A stretch of 64,000 bases of DNA from Pseudomonas lini. GTDB lineage: Bacteria > Pseudomonadota > Gammaproteobacteria > Pseudomonadales > Pseudomonadaceae. Positions within the stretch are counted from its first letter, which is position 1. Each line of letters starts with the position of its first letter. Both the position numbers and the translations under genes were made by a program. Of the stretch, positions 35,271 through 43,677 are shown in pieces. The notes beneath the pieces are model-generated. The model was not told the origin of the DNA. It ran no database searches and worked only from the letters and a program-made list of their open reading frames with translations. The stretch is from positions 248,001-312,000 of the forward strand of contig NZ_JAUSSR010000002.1 in assembly GCF_030812475.1 (NCBI RefSeq). Reading direction: 5' to 3'.

Positions 35271-35305
35271 GAAAGAAACTCCAATACAACCTGCATTCAA
35301 TGACT

Positions 35306-36079
35306 TTAGTGGCTTTGAACAACCAATCCGCCGTCGACGGTGATTGTTTGACCAGTGAGATACCGAGCACTGTGAGAGGCCATGAACGTGATCACATCAG
35401 CCATTTCTTCCGGCTCACCTACGCGGCCCAACGGAATGGAGCTTGCGACCTTGTCGAGGCCGGTTGCGCCGAGTGAGTGCACTTCGGAGAGGGCTTGGGC
35501 GGTGCGGATGAAGCCTGGGGCAATGCCGTTTACGCGAATCCGATGCCGGCCCAGTTCAACCGCGAGGCCGCGTACCAGGCCTACTACGCCGGATTTAGCT
35601 GCGGAATAATGGACATGCTCATCCCAGCCATAGGCGACGCCCATGATCGAGGAAACCGCGATGATGGAACCCCCTCCATTGCTCTTCATGCCTGGAACGG
35701 CGGCGCGGATGATTCGGAAAACACCTTTGAGATCGATATCGAAAGTCAGATCCCATTTTTCGTCTGTCAGGTCGTTGAGCGGGACTTTGTGGGCTATGCC
35801 TGCGTTGGCGACGATGGTGTCGATGGCGCCGTACTTTTTCTCGATATCCGAAACCAGCCGATCGCACGCGGCGGTATCGCGAACATTAAGTGGGTGGTAC
35901 TCCGCGACTCCGCCACTCTCCCGGATTTGCGAAACCACTTCGCAACCCTCTGCCTCAAGTATGTCAGTGACGATTACGCGGTAGCCTTGTGCCGCGAAAG
36001 CGACCGCCGTGGCACGACCGATACCAATTCCTGCCCCCGTAATGAGTACCACTTTGGCGCAGTCCGAATTGTTATTCAT
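35306..36079 (-). CDS. Short-chain dehydrogenase/reductase, second of two
   Basis: This 257-residue SDR has LITGAGIGIGRATAVAFAAQ, TIVANAGIAHKVPLNDL and the catalytic triad SSIMGVAYGWDEHVHYSAAK. The aspartate in VIVTDI suggests NAD preference. ATG 36079 starts the family-like part; the frame is open further upstream without similarity. It is the first gene of the SDR-SDR-MFS operon and is divergent from the cyclase gene across a 570-bp gap. The two SDRs are not close copies, which suggests two successive oxidations. Confidence 0.84.
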   Translation of the reverse strand: MNNNSDCAKVVLITGAGIGIGRATAVAFAAQGYRVIVTDILEAEGCEVVSQIRESGGVAEYHPLNVRDTAACDRLVSDIEKKYGAIDTIVANAGIAHKVPLNDLTDEKWDLTFDIDLKGVFRIIRAAVPGMKSNGGGSIIAVSSIMGVAYGWDEHVHYSAAKSGVVGLVRGLAVELGRHRIRVNGIAPGFIRTAQALSEVHSLGATGLDKVASSIPLGRVGEPEEMADVITFMASHSARYLTGQTITVDGGLVVQSH

Positions 36080-36650
36080 TGTTAGGTTCCATTTGGTTAG
36101 CGTTGTAATATTCGCTCTAAAACGTTTCAGTTCGACCTGGATGCGTTCCATGGTTGCTGGAGTTTTTGGAGCTGAGTCAAGCTTTATCGATGGCATGAAT
36201 CATTGCAATAGCGTGCCCAATAAAGGATTCCACATGATGGACGCTCCGAACCGGGGCGTATGGAATCGCTCATTTAAGTGATTAAAAAACACTTTTTCAG
36301 GTCTTGTAGTGTTGTGAAGAGGTAGCCTGTTTTTTATAAGGATGGCTCTGGCAAGCCCTTTTGAGTGAGCGTGGATTGGTAAAGGTGCACGCTGGCGAAG
36401 CAGTTATGAAAAGCGTTCCACGATGTGGACTTGTTTGTAAGGGTCGGTGGTTGTAGGGCAGAGGTACGAGCGTTAAGGTTTCCCCACTGGAAAAGCGCCT
36501 GCCCAAATCAATTCAATGTGGCCAAGTTTTAGCGATGAGTTGGAAGTTTTGGGTTGAAAGAAATTGCTCAGGCAACAGGGTGGCTTTGTTCAGGAACAGA
36601 GAAATTGTATATCTGCCGAATCTATCAACTCGAAAAAAAAAGTAGGCCAT
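36080..36650. promoter_or_regulatory. Divergent control region between SDR operon and cyclase operon
   Basis: About 570 bp without a supported gene, AT-rich in places (36240-36310 and 36600-36650). It must carry the promoters of both operons and probably the IclR operator. I could not identify a clear operator or promoter by eye. Confidence 0.35.
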
Positions 36651-37352
36651 ATGACTCAGCGCATTGTCGATCTAACCCTGACGCTCTCTGATAACATGCC
36701 GGCGCACAAACTTTTCCAGCGGCCAATCGTAGCGCCTCACCTCACTCACGAAAAATCTCTCGAACTCGGTCTGGGCGTGCCAGGTGATCCGATGACGTTC
36801 GCGACCACCTTCATCAGCACACTCGATCATATTGCGACTCACGTCGATGCGTTTTACCACACCAGTCCAAACGGGGCTCCGGTTGATGAGATGCCCCTGT
36901 CCATGTTTATGGGCAAAGCCGTCTGCTTTGACATGACCCACGTCCCCGATCTGGGCGACATCGATGTTGCCGATCTGGAGGCAGCCGAGGATGCCACGGG
37001 TGTGAAGGTCGACGGGCATATCGTGCTGCTGAATACTGGGTTGCACAAACGGCACTACCCCGACATCAAGGTTGTGTGGTCGAACCCTGGCCTGACCGCC
37101 GAGGCGACCCACTGGCTGGCCGACCGCGGCTCGAAGTTACACGGCGTGGAAGGGCCGTCAACCGACAAACCTTCCCATAACCTTTTCCCCAGCCACCGTG
37201 TTTGCCGAGACAGGGGGATCACCCACTACGAGTGGCTGGTGAACCTTGAAGAATTGGTTGGCAAAGGGGAATTCATGTTCTATGGCCCCCCGCTGAAGAT
37301 CAAGAACGGCAGCGGCTCCCCTGTGCGCGCCTGGGCAGTTCTCGACGAGTAA
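36651..37352 (+). CDS. Cyclase-family metal-dependent hydrolase (kynurenine-formamidase/isatin-hydrolase fold)
   Basis: This 233-residue protein has the cyclase-family metal motif H60-x3-H64-x-D66-x3-H70 (TLDHIATHVDAFYH). Other family features are IVDLTLTLSDNMPAHKLFQ, VLLNTGLHKRHYPD and LHGVEGPSTDKPSHNLFPSH. Relatives hydrolyse N-formylkynurenine, isatin or other small amides and lactones using Zn or Mn. It leads an operon with a CobW-type GTPase and an amidase. A preceding frame exists, but the family similarity begins at ATG 36651; only a weak site (TAGG) precedes it. Substrate unknown. Confidence 0.82.
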   Translation: MTQRIVDLTLTLSDNMPAHKLFQRPIVAPHLTHEKSLELGLGVPGDPMTFATTFISTLDHIATHVDAFYHTSPNGAPVDEMPLSMFMGKAVCFDMTHVPDLGDIDVADLEAAEDATGVKVDGHIVLLNTGLHKRHYPDIKVVWSNPGLTAEATHWLADRGSKLHGVEGPSTDKPSHNLFPSHRVCRDRGITHYEWLVNLEELVGKGEFMFYGPPLKIKNGSGSPVRAWAVLDE

Positions 37353-37369
37353 CTGAACTTTCCAGTATC

Positions 37370-37392
37370 AGGGCGATGAGCTTCATCGCCCT
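37370..37392 (+). other. Hairpin between cyclase and CobW genes
   Basis: AGGGCGATGA-gct-TCATCGCCCT forms a perfect 10-bp stem with a 3-nt loop, 18 bp after the cyclase stop. No T-run follows, so it may be a processing or stability element that sets the expression ratio of the two genes rather than a full terminator. Confidence 0.5.
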
Positions 37393-37412
37393 ATATCAAG
37401 TCAGGTGATGAT

Positions 37413-38504
37413 ATGAATAATTCGATCGATCAGGATCAGCGAATCCCGATAACTCTTCTCACTGGGTTTTTGGGCGCTGGGAAAACGACGTTGGTTAACC
37501 GAATCTTGTCTAACCCCAATAAGGAGCGGGTTGCGGTCATCGTCAACGAGTTCGGCGAGATCGGAATTGATGGCGATCTGATCAGCCGTGCGTCGGATGA
37601 CATGCTCGAACTGAGCAATGGATGTATCTGCTGTTCGAGCAAGGACGACTTAATCGAGTCGCTGTATAAGTTGTACATGCGCAAATCCGGACTGCTCGAG
37701 CCGAAGATCGATTTCGACCGGATCGTGATTGAAACGACGGGGCTCGCGAACCCGGCGCCTTTGGCGCAGGCGTTCTACACCGACATGTCACTGAGCCTGA
37801 CCTACCGGCTGGATGCAATCGTTACGCTTGTAGACGCCAAGCACATTAGCCTGCAGCTGAGAGACTGTCCTGAGGCCGAGCGACAAATCGCTCTGGCAGA
37901 CAAGGTGGTGTTGAATAAGCGCGACCTGGTGAGCGATGATGAATTCGGCCAGGCCCTCGCCGCAGTTTCAAAACTGAACCCCTTCGCGCCAAAGGAGTTC
38001 ACCTCCTTCAGTGAGATCGACATAGACCAGTTGCTTCGTGGGTCGTTCTTTGACCCGGCGACCAAGAACGCCGACCTGAGTGGCTGGCTCGGGGGTAAGG
38101 AGCCGGAGGGGTGCGAGCATCACGGGGCAGATTGCCATTCTTGCCACCCTCACAAGGGCCATCACCATACCGATGTGTCGGCCATAAGCCTGCGCGACTC
38201 GCGCGAGGTCGATTACCAGGAACTGATGAGCTGCCTCCTTCAGTTGACGGAGGAGTACGGGCCGAATCTCTACCGCATCAAGGGATTGATCAGGTTCAGC
38301 GGAGTAGAGCGGCCAGTGGTGCTCCAAGGCGTCCAAAACGTGTTCAGTCCTTTGAGCTACGCCGATGCCTGGCCTGGAGGGGTAGCCGAAACTCGTCTGG
38401 TGATCATTGGCAAGGAGCTCGATCACAACAAAATCAGGGAACGGTTTGAGGCGTGCATCGCGAAAGCGCAACCGGTGCTGGATCGAGCTCTGGGAATGAT
38501 TTGA
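37413..38504 (+). CDS. CobW/COG0523-family metallochaperone GTPase
   Basis: This 363-residue G3E GTPase has Walker A GFLGAGKT (residues 18-25), the metal motif CICC (71-74), Walker B IVIETTGLANP and NKRD (168-171). A Cys/His-rich stretch follows (CEHHGADCHSCHPHKGHHHT, 234-253), then the CobW C-terminal domain. Such proteins deliver Zn, Co or other metals to client enzymes. It lies between the metal-dependent cyclase and an amidase in one operon, so the cyclase is the most likely client. A house-keeping zinc-limitation role is less likely because of the catabolic context. Confidence 0.86.
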   Translation: MNNSIDQDQRIPITLLTGFLGAGKTTLVNRILSNPNKERVAVIVNEFGEIGIDGDLISRASDDMLELSNGCICCSSKDDLIESLYKLYMRKSGLLEPKIDFDRIVIETTGLANPAPLAQAFYTDMSLSLTYRLDAIVTLVDAKHISLQLRDCPEAERQIALADKVVLNKRDLVSDDEFGQALAAVSKLNPFAPKEFTSFSEIDIDQLLRGSFFDPATKNADLSGWLGGKEPEGCEHHGADCHSCHPHKGHHHTDVSAISLRDSREVDYQELMSCLLQLTEEYGPNLYRIKGLIRFSGVERPVVLQGVQNVFSPLSYADAWPGGVAETRLVIIGKELDHNKIRERFEACIAKAQPVLDRALGMI

Positions 38505-38527
38505 CTCTGAAAAAGGCGCATCAAAGT

Positions 38528-39934
38528 ATGAATTCTTACCCATTCCGCTCGGCTCTGGAATTGCGTAACGCTATCACGAGCAAAGAGATTTCGCCCGTTG
38601 AGGTTGTGACGGCGGCCATCGATAGGATGCAGTCACTAGAGCCACAGTTGAACGCATTTGTGACCCAAACTCCCGAACTTGCCTTGAGCGCCGCACGGGC
38701 TGCCGAGAAAACCGTGATGGCGGGGGAAAAGCTCGGCGCGCTGCATGGCCTCCCCATTTCGGTCAAAGATCTTATCTCGGTCGGCGGTGTGCGGCAGACT
38801 TTTGGGTCGCGTGTCATGGCTGAAAATATCGCCGCCTCGGATGCCCCTTCCGTGGAGCGGATCAAGGCCGCAGGTGCCTGCATCATCGGGACGACCACCA
38901 CCAGCGAATTCGGCTGCAAGGCGGTCGGCGATTCACCCATGACGGGAATCACTCACAATCCGTGGAACCTGGGCAAGACCCCGGGAGGCTCAAGTTGCGG
39001 GGCCGCTGCCAGTGTAGCGGCCGGTGTGACACCCTTCGCTCTGGGCACAGATGGCGGCGGTTCGATTCGCACACCTGCGTCGTTCACGGGTTTGGTCGGT
39101 ATCAAGGCTCAGTTTGCCCGGGTTCCGGTCTTTCCAACATCGGCGACGCCGACCTTGGCCCATGTGGGCCCACTGGCCAGGACAGTGCGTGACAGCGCAT
39201 TGCTGTTAGGGGTGCTCTCCGGCTTTGATCGGCGTGATCCGTTCTCGGTGAGCAGCGATGTCCCAGATTATCTAGCAGCCTGCGAGCTTCCCGTTAAAGG
39301 AATGCGTTTAGCCTGGAGCCCGACATTAGGCTTTGCGAAACCTGATTCCGAGATCCTCCGGATCACTGAAAACGCGGTGAGGATCCTGGAAAAGTTGGGT
39401 TGTGAAGTCATCCAGTTGGAGGAGGGGATTGGTATTGATCCCGCCAATATCTGGTTGTCCGAGTTCTACGCCGGCATCAGCACCCGATTGAGCGGGGCCA
39501 TGCGTGATTCGCGAGATCTGCTGGATCCTGCACTTTGCGAAGTACTTGAGGCGGCCGGAGGCCAATCCTTCTCTTCTTATTACGAGAACGTCTTTGCACG
39601 TTACGCCTTTCGTGAAAAGGTGAGCGCGCTGTTCGAGTCTTTTGATTTGCTGCTATCGCCGACCGTACCTATTGCGGCTTGTGATGTCGGGGTGGACGTT
39701 CCCCCCCAGTTCGGTGGTCGAAGCCTTTGCACTTGGCAGTACTACACCTATCCATTCAACGTGACAGGGCAGCCGGCGGCATCGGTTCCGGTGGGCTTCA
39801 CGGCGGCAGGCCTGCCTGTCGGTCTGCAGATGGTCGCAAAGGTTAACCAGGAAAAAGACATCTTCCGGGCCGCCTCTGCATTGGAAGGTGAACAGTGCCT
39901 CTGGGATACAGTGCCGCCGGGGTTCGCGCAGTAG
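38528..39934 (+). CDS. Amidase-signature family hydrolase
   Basis: This 468-residue serine hydrolase has the Ser-cisSer-Lys triad: Lys80 (GLPISVKDL), Ser155 in TPGGSSCGAAAS and Ser179 in ALGTDGGGSIRTPAS. The family cleaves amides, carbamates or similar C-N bonds. ATG 38528 starts the family-like part, 23 bp after the CobW stop; no obvious strong ribosome site. It is the last gene of the cyclase-CobW-amidase operon and is followed by a strong terminator. The pair cyclase plus amidase suggests stepwise opening of a cyclic imide or similar ring, then cleavage of the amide; this is inference. Confidence 0.87.
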   Translation: MNSYPFRSALELRNAITSKEISPVEVVTAAIDRMQSLEPQLNAFVTQTPELALSAARAAEKTVMAGEKLGALHGLPISVKDLISVGGVRQTFGSRVMAENIAASDAPSVERIKAAGACIIGTTTTSEFGCKAVGDSPMTGITHNPWNLGKTPGGSSCGAAASVAAGVTPFALGTDGGGSIRTPASFTGLVGIKAQFARVPVFPTSATPTLAHVGPLARTVRDSALLLGVLSGFDRRDPFSVSSDVPDYLAACELPVKGMRLAWSPTLGFAKPDSEILRITENAVRILEKLGCEVIQLEEGIGIDPANIWLSEFYAGISTRLSGAMRDSRDLLDPALCEVLEAAGGQSFSSYYENVFARYAFREKVSALFESFDLLLSPTVPIAACDVGVDVPPQFGGRSLCTWQYYTYPFNVTGQPAASVPVGFTAAGLPVGLQMVAKVNQEKDIFRAASALEGEQCLWDTVPPGFAQ

Positions 39935-39953
39935 CCTCTGAAAGTCGTGCATG

Positions 39954-39985
39954 AAAAAGGCCTGCTTGGGGAAGCAGGCCTTTTT
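39954..39985. terminator. Bidirectional rho-independent terminator
   Basis: AAAAAGGCCTGCTT-gggg-AAGCAGGCCTTTTT is a perfect 14-bp stem-loop with T-runs in both directions. It separates the convergent amidase and iclR-type genes. Confidence 0.85.
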
Positions 39986-40001
39986 GTCTATCGGGAAGAA
40001 C

Positions 40002-40829
40002 TTAATTCATCAAACCACCTGATTGGTAGATCAGATTCTGGATTGTCCGAGATTCCTGCCGGAGCAGTGAGATGATCTCTTGGTGTTTCGCTGTCGAGAT
40101 CGAGTCGCAGACCAAAGTGACGCTGAGGGCGCACAGTGGAGCGCCTTTGTGATCGTTGATCACTGTACCCACTCCGCTGAAGCCAGGGATCAGGTTGCCG
40201 TCATGTACCGCGTAGCCGATATCTTGCGATTGGCGAATGATCTTCAACAGTTTCGGTGTAGAGAGGCCGCCGTATTTGATGAGGCGCTTTGCATTCAAAT
40301 CGCAGAGGCGGGAGATTTCATCGTCCGGCAGGAGCATCATTAGCGCCAGGCTTCCAGCACCTACCCCCAGTGGCCGGTGAACCCCGATTTCGATGACGGG
40401 TGCGTTTACCGGCCGCGTGCCTTCGACGCGCTCGATGGAGATTGCATCGCGATTGCTTCTGATAGTGAGGAAGGCCATCTCGCCAGTGGCCTCTGCCAGG
40501 CGGGCCATTGAAGGGCGGCACAAGGTCTTAAGCTTGAATTGTGTAGCGGCAGTCAGGCCGAGCTCGAAAAGCCCGTGACCAAGCATATAATGCCGTGTTA
40601 CCGGATCCTGCATAACCAACCCCTCACGCACCAGGCACGAGAGTATTCGATGGATAGTCGGACGTTCGAGTTTCAGGATGGTAGAGAGATCGGAGAGGCG
40701 AAGTCCTTGGTCGTTATAGGAGGCAATCTCGCGCAGGATATTGGCTGCGCGCTCGATACTTTGAGTTCCAGAGGGCTTGCCGCAAACGGGCTCGATCGTA
40801 CAGGGAGCGTTATTGTCAGTCGCGAACAT
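40002..40829 (-). CDS. IclR-family transcriptional regulator
   Basis: This 275-residue regulator has the IclR winged helix (SIERAANILREIASYNDQGL, LSDLSTILKLERPTIHRILS) and an effector domain (ATGEMAFLTIRSNRDAISIE, GVGAGSLALMMLLPDDEIS, VGTVINDHKGAPLCALSVTL). It stands convergent to the amidase and is the only regulator near the SDR-MFS/cyclase operons, so it probably controls them in response to a pathway acid. A GGGTA/TACCC inverted repeat covers its ribosome site. The frame upstream of 40829 is open but lacks similarity. Confidence 0.86.
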   Translation of the reverse strand: MFATDNNAPCTIEPVCGKPSGTQSIERAANILREIASYNDQGLRLSDLSTILKLERPTIHRILSCLVREGLVMQDPVTRHYMLGHGLFELGLTAATQFKLKTLCRPSMARLAEATGEMAFLTIRSNRDAISIERVEGTRPVNAPVIEIGVHRPLGVGAGSLALMMLLPDDEISRLCDLNAKRLIKYGGLSTPKLLKIIRQSQDIGYAVHDGNLIPGFSGVGTVINDHKGAPLCALSVTLVCDSISTAKHQEIISLLRQESRTIQNLIYQSGGLMN

Positions 40830-40842
40830 GGGTAGTGTACCC
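40830..40842 (-). promoter_or_regulatory. Inverted repeat over the iclR-type ribosome-binding site
   Basis: On the coding (minus) strand GGGTA-cac-TACCC directly precedes the ATG, and the G-run serving as ribosome site lies in the 5' arm. It could be an autoregulatory operator, or an RNA hairpin that hides the start site. Inference. Confidence 0.35.
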
Positions 40843-41549
40843 CCATACAGTAAAAGATTGTCTGTTAAGCGGAAACCAGCGACTACCTTCCTGGTGCAGA
40901 GCGTTGGTTTCCAATCACACGCTTTAGCCTGACTAATGCGTGAAAATCCAATAAGCAGAAACAACATAACTTTCATTGCTTTGGGTACGAGCTACAGGAT
41001 CTCTGCATTAGCGCCGTAGAGTATTTATTTATATGTTTCAGCGACTGCCGAGATCATCGGCCTCGCTCAAAGCAGTGCTCAGTAAACCATCATGGTGCCC
41101 GTCACGCCAGCTGCTTAGAAGCCCCGAGAGACAGTGACTTCAGTCACTGTCTGAATCCGCTGCATCGTTTCCACAGGATTGCGCTGCCGATGCATCGCAT
41201 GCTGGAGTCCACCATAGCTGATGCACTGCACTTGGTGAATGCCATGCTTGATGGTGAGAACACCGTCTATCCGGGCTTCAAGACTCGCTTCGAAATTGAG
41301 GGTGTGTCTGGTGAGGAGGAAGAGGATGCAGAGTCTACTGCTGAGCCCGTATAGGCGCCGAGACATCCGCCGTTTGCTCAGACGCTACGATGAAACCACC
41401 TACTTGAATGCCTTGAGGAAGCGTGGTTCACCGCTCCTCAAGAACCTCGATTTAGGTTGACTGACTTCCTCAGGGCGTGAAGCGGTCGTTGGCCTAGGCT
41501 GATCGTAAACACAAATCGATAGTGTCCGCTCGACGCTTTCCAGTTGGTG
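40843..41549. other. Intergenic with degenerate coding traces
   Basis: About 700 bp between the iclR-type gene and the ene-reductase. It contains the short frame at 41190-41354 and a further arginine-rich frame ending at 41460; otherwise no recognised gene. Two overlapping plausible frames suggest debris of a lost mobile-element gene. Confidence 0.3.
41190..41354 (+). CDS. Small unrecognised frame with acidic tail
   Basis: A 54-residue frame reads MHRMLESTIADALHLVNAML, then DGENTVYPGFKTRFEIEGV and an acidic end SGEEEEDAESTAEPV. The composition looks protein-like, and the frame is also open upstream, so it may be the C-terminal piece of a larger lost gene rather than a gene of its own. No family recognised. 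Confidence 0.25.
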   Translation: MHRMLESTIADALHLVNAMLDGENTVYPGFKTRFEIEGVSGEEEEDAESTAEPV

Positions 41550-42656
41550 TCACGCCAACGTTAATTCACTGTCTTTGATATTCGCAATCGGCCCCAGGAT
41601 CGAAGCGTCGAATTCGTCTAGGGCGGCGTGGGTTGCCAGGCGGCAGGGAAGATCGGGGTTGGCCAGAGCTGCCTTGCCCAGCGCGATCATGTCGGCGCCG
41701 ACTCGTAACACCTGCTCAGCGCGTTGCGATACATCCAGACCACCATTGGCGATGATCGCCACCTGCGGCGCATACCGGCGGGCCAGCTCAACCAGGCTTG
41801 CATTTCCATCTACGAACGCCGGTTTCCAAGCCTCAAGCTCCGTCACATGGATGAAGTCTACGCCGGCGTCCTTGAGCGAGCCAAAGATGACCTCGGCGGC
41901 TGCTTCGCCTTCAGGCCATTTATGTTCGTAGTCATTCACCTTGCTCTGGGAAATGCGTACACCGACGGGAGCAAGCGTGCCGATAGCGGCTCTGACTGCC
42001 TTGATGACTTCCAGTATTAGAGTGATCCGTCCTGCGACATTACCGCCCCAGCGGTCGTCTCTCTGATTGGTGTAATCGGTCAGGAATTGATCAAGCAGAT
42101 AGCCGTTCGCCCCATGGATTTCAACACCGTCGAAGCCAGCGGCACGCGTTGCCAGCACCGCCGCTTGTGCAAATCCCGCGATGGCATCGGCGATGTCCTC
42201 ATCACTCATCGCTTGGGGAAGCGGATACTGTCCCTCACCGTAGTAGAGCTTCATCTGCGTTCCTTTCGGTCGGACGGACGAGGGTGCAGCGGTAGCAGTT
42301 TGAAAGCGGTTGCCCTGGTTCAGCGCTCCAGCGTGCATGAGTTGTGCGAATACCGCGCCATGGTGGGCATGAACAAGATCGGTCACACCACGCCAGGCCT
42401 GGGCCTGCTCGACATCGCTGAGCCCCGGTTGGAAGGGGTAACCTTGAGCATACCTCTGATCGCTGTACAGCCCTTCGGTAATCACCAGACCAAATCCGCC
42501 TTTGGCGAATCGCTCGTAGTAACGCGCCATCTCAGCGGTAGCCCGGCCCGCCTCGGTAGCACTGACACGCGTCATGGGTGCTACGGCAAGACGATTTCTC
42601 AATCTGAGGCGGCCAATATCATACTGAGTTAAAATCTGCTGATTGTAGTCAATCAT
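41550..42656 (-). CDS. Old-yellow-enzyme family NADH:flavin oxidoreductase
   Basis: This 368-residue FMN-dependent protein has RLAVAPMTRVSATEAGRATA, FAQLMHAGALNQGNRF, the H-x-x-N pair in IHGANGYLLDQFLTDYTNQR and a C-terminal flavin loop MIALGKAALANPDLPCRLAT. It is only distantly similar to the XenA and NemA-like proteins of this window. GAGGG lies 8 nt before ATG 42656; an upstream ATG at 42671 is possible. It is divergent from a LysR regulator, its probable controller. Expected to reduce an enone or nitro-type electrophile. Confidence 0.84.
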   Translation of the reverse strand: MIDYNQQILTQYDIGRLRLRNRLAVAPMTRVSATEAGRATAEMARYYERFAKGGFGLVITEGLYSDQRYAQGYPFQPGLSDVEQAQAWRGVTDLVHAHHGAVFAQLMHAGALNQGNRFQTATAAPSSVRPKGTQMKLYYGEGQYPLPQAMSDEDIADAIAGFAQAAVLATRAAGFDGVEIHGANGYLLDQFLTDYTNQRDDRWGGNVAGRITLILEVIKAVRAAIGTLAPVGVRISQSKVNDYEHKWPEGEAAAEVIFGSLKDAGVDFIHVTELEAWKPAFVDGNASLVELARRYAPQVAIIANGGLDVSQRAEQVLRVGADMIALGKAALANPDLPCRLATHAALDEFDASILGPIANIKDSELTLA

Positions 42657-42746
42657 GTGGTCTGCCCTCATTTATCCAAGATGCTGTTAGATAGCGATAT
42701 AGAGGACAATAAACTTGGCTTGAACCGCTGAGAAGCCAGCAAAAAC

Positions 42747-42762
42747 GATAAGCCGCTTTATC
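42747..42762. promoter_or_regulatory. Candidate LysR-type site between OYE and LysR genes
   Basis: GATAA-N6-TTATC is a 16-bp inverted repeat in the divergent gap, 13 bp before the LysR start. Its position is very close to the start codon, fitting autorepression. Weak evidence. Confidence 0.3.
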
Positions 42763-42775
42763 AAAATTGGATGTA

Positions 42776-43660
42776 ATGATGCAGATTCCAGATGTGGAAG
42801 TGTTCAGCGCCATTGCCGAAAGCGACAGTCTTTCGGCAGCCGCTCGACGACTCGGCCTGTCCCCCATGACAGTATCTCGCAGGCTGGCATCGCTTGAGGG
42901 TGAGCTAGGTGTTCGGCTGTTTCATCGAACAACTCGCTCCGTGTCACTGACAGCCGAAGGCGAAACATTTCTCCCCTTTGCAACGACGCTATTGGAAGCC
43001 AGTGAGGGGGCGAAGATCAGTTTGAAATGCAATGCCGGAGCTGCCAGCGGTGTCTTGAAGGTAACTGCCCCCACAGTGTTCGGACAGGCAGTGATCATGC
43101 CGCTGATTCCCGCCCTCTTGGCAGAACACCCGGCGCTGCGGGTTGATCTGACATTATCAGACAGCATTGTGGATATTGTCGGTCTTGGGATCGATGTCGC
43201 GGTTCGCATCGCAACCCCGCGAGACTCAGCTTTAATCGCGCGCCCCCTAGCACCGAACCCTAGAGTGCTGTGCGCCAGTCCGATGTATCTGGAGCGTCAC
43301 GGCATACCCGCTACGATGGACGCACTATTAAGCCACCGCCGCATAGCTTTGCATGGGATGCCTTTCTGGCCATTCATGCGTGACGGTGAAGCGGTTTCCA
43401 TGCGGGCAGAGGGCGTTTTTTCGGCCAACAGTGTCGAGGCGGTGCGCACGGCGAGTAGGCAAGGCTTGGGGATGGCGATGCTCACGTACTGGGACATCCG
43501 TGATGATCTGGCTGCTGGAAGCCTTTGCTTAGTTGAATTGGAGGATGTTGACCCCGAACAACTTTTCATCACCGCAATATTGCCCACTCGTCAGCACGTG
43601 CCGCATAGAGTAGGAATGTTCCTTCAGCGCTTGGAAGCGGTGCTCAATCCCCGCGACTAA
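42776..43660 (+). CDS. LysR-family transcriptional regulator
   Basis: This 294-residue LysR protein has the helix-turn-helix LSAAARRLGLSPMTVSRRLA and LEGELGVRLFHRTTRSVSLT, then a substrate domain (LKVTAPTVFGQAVIMPLIPA, GIDVAVRIATPRDSALIARP, ASRQGLGMAMLTYWDIRDDL). Two ATGs in a row (42776, 42779) are possible starts. It is divergent from the ene-reductase at 41550-42656 and likely regulates it. An IS1182 remnant begins 18 bp after its stop. Confidence 0.87.
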   Translation: MMQIPDVEVFSAIAESDSLSAAARRLGLSPMTVSRRLASLEGELGVRLFHRTTRSVSLTAEGETFLPFATTLLEASEGAKISLKCNAGAASGVLKVTAPTVFGQAVIMPLIPALLAEHPALRVDLTLSDSIVDIVGLGIDVAVRIATPRDSALIARPLAPNPRVLCASPMYLERHGIPATMDALLSHRRIALHGMPFWPFMRDGEAVSMRAEGVFSANSVEAVRTASRQGLGMAMLTYWDIRDDLAAGSLCLVELEDVDPEQLFITAILPTRQHVPHRVGMFLQRLEAVLNPRD

Positions 43661-43677
43661 TGCTCCGTGAATGACCG

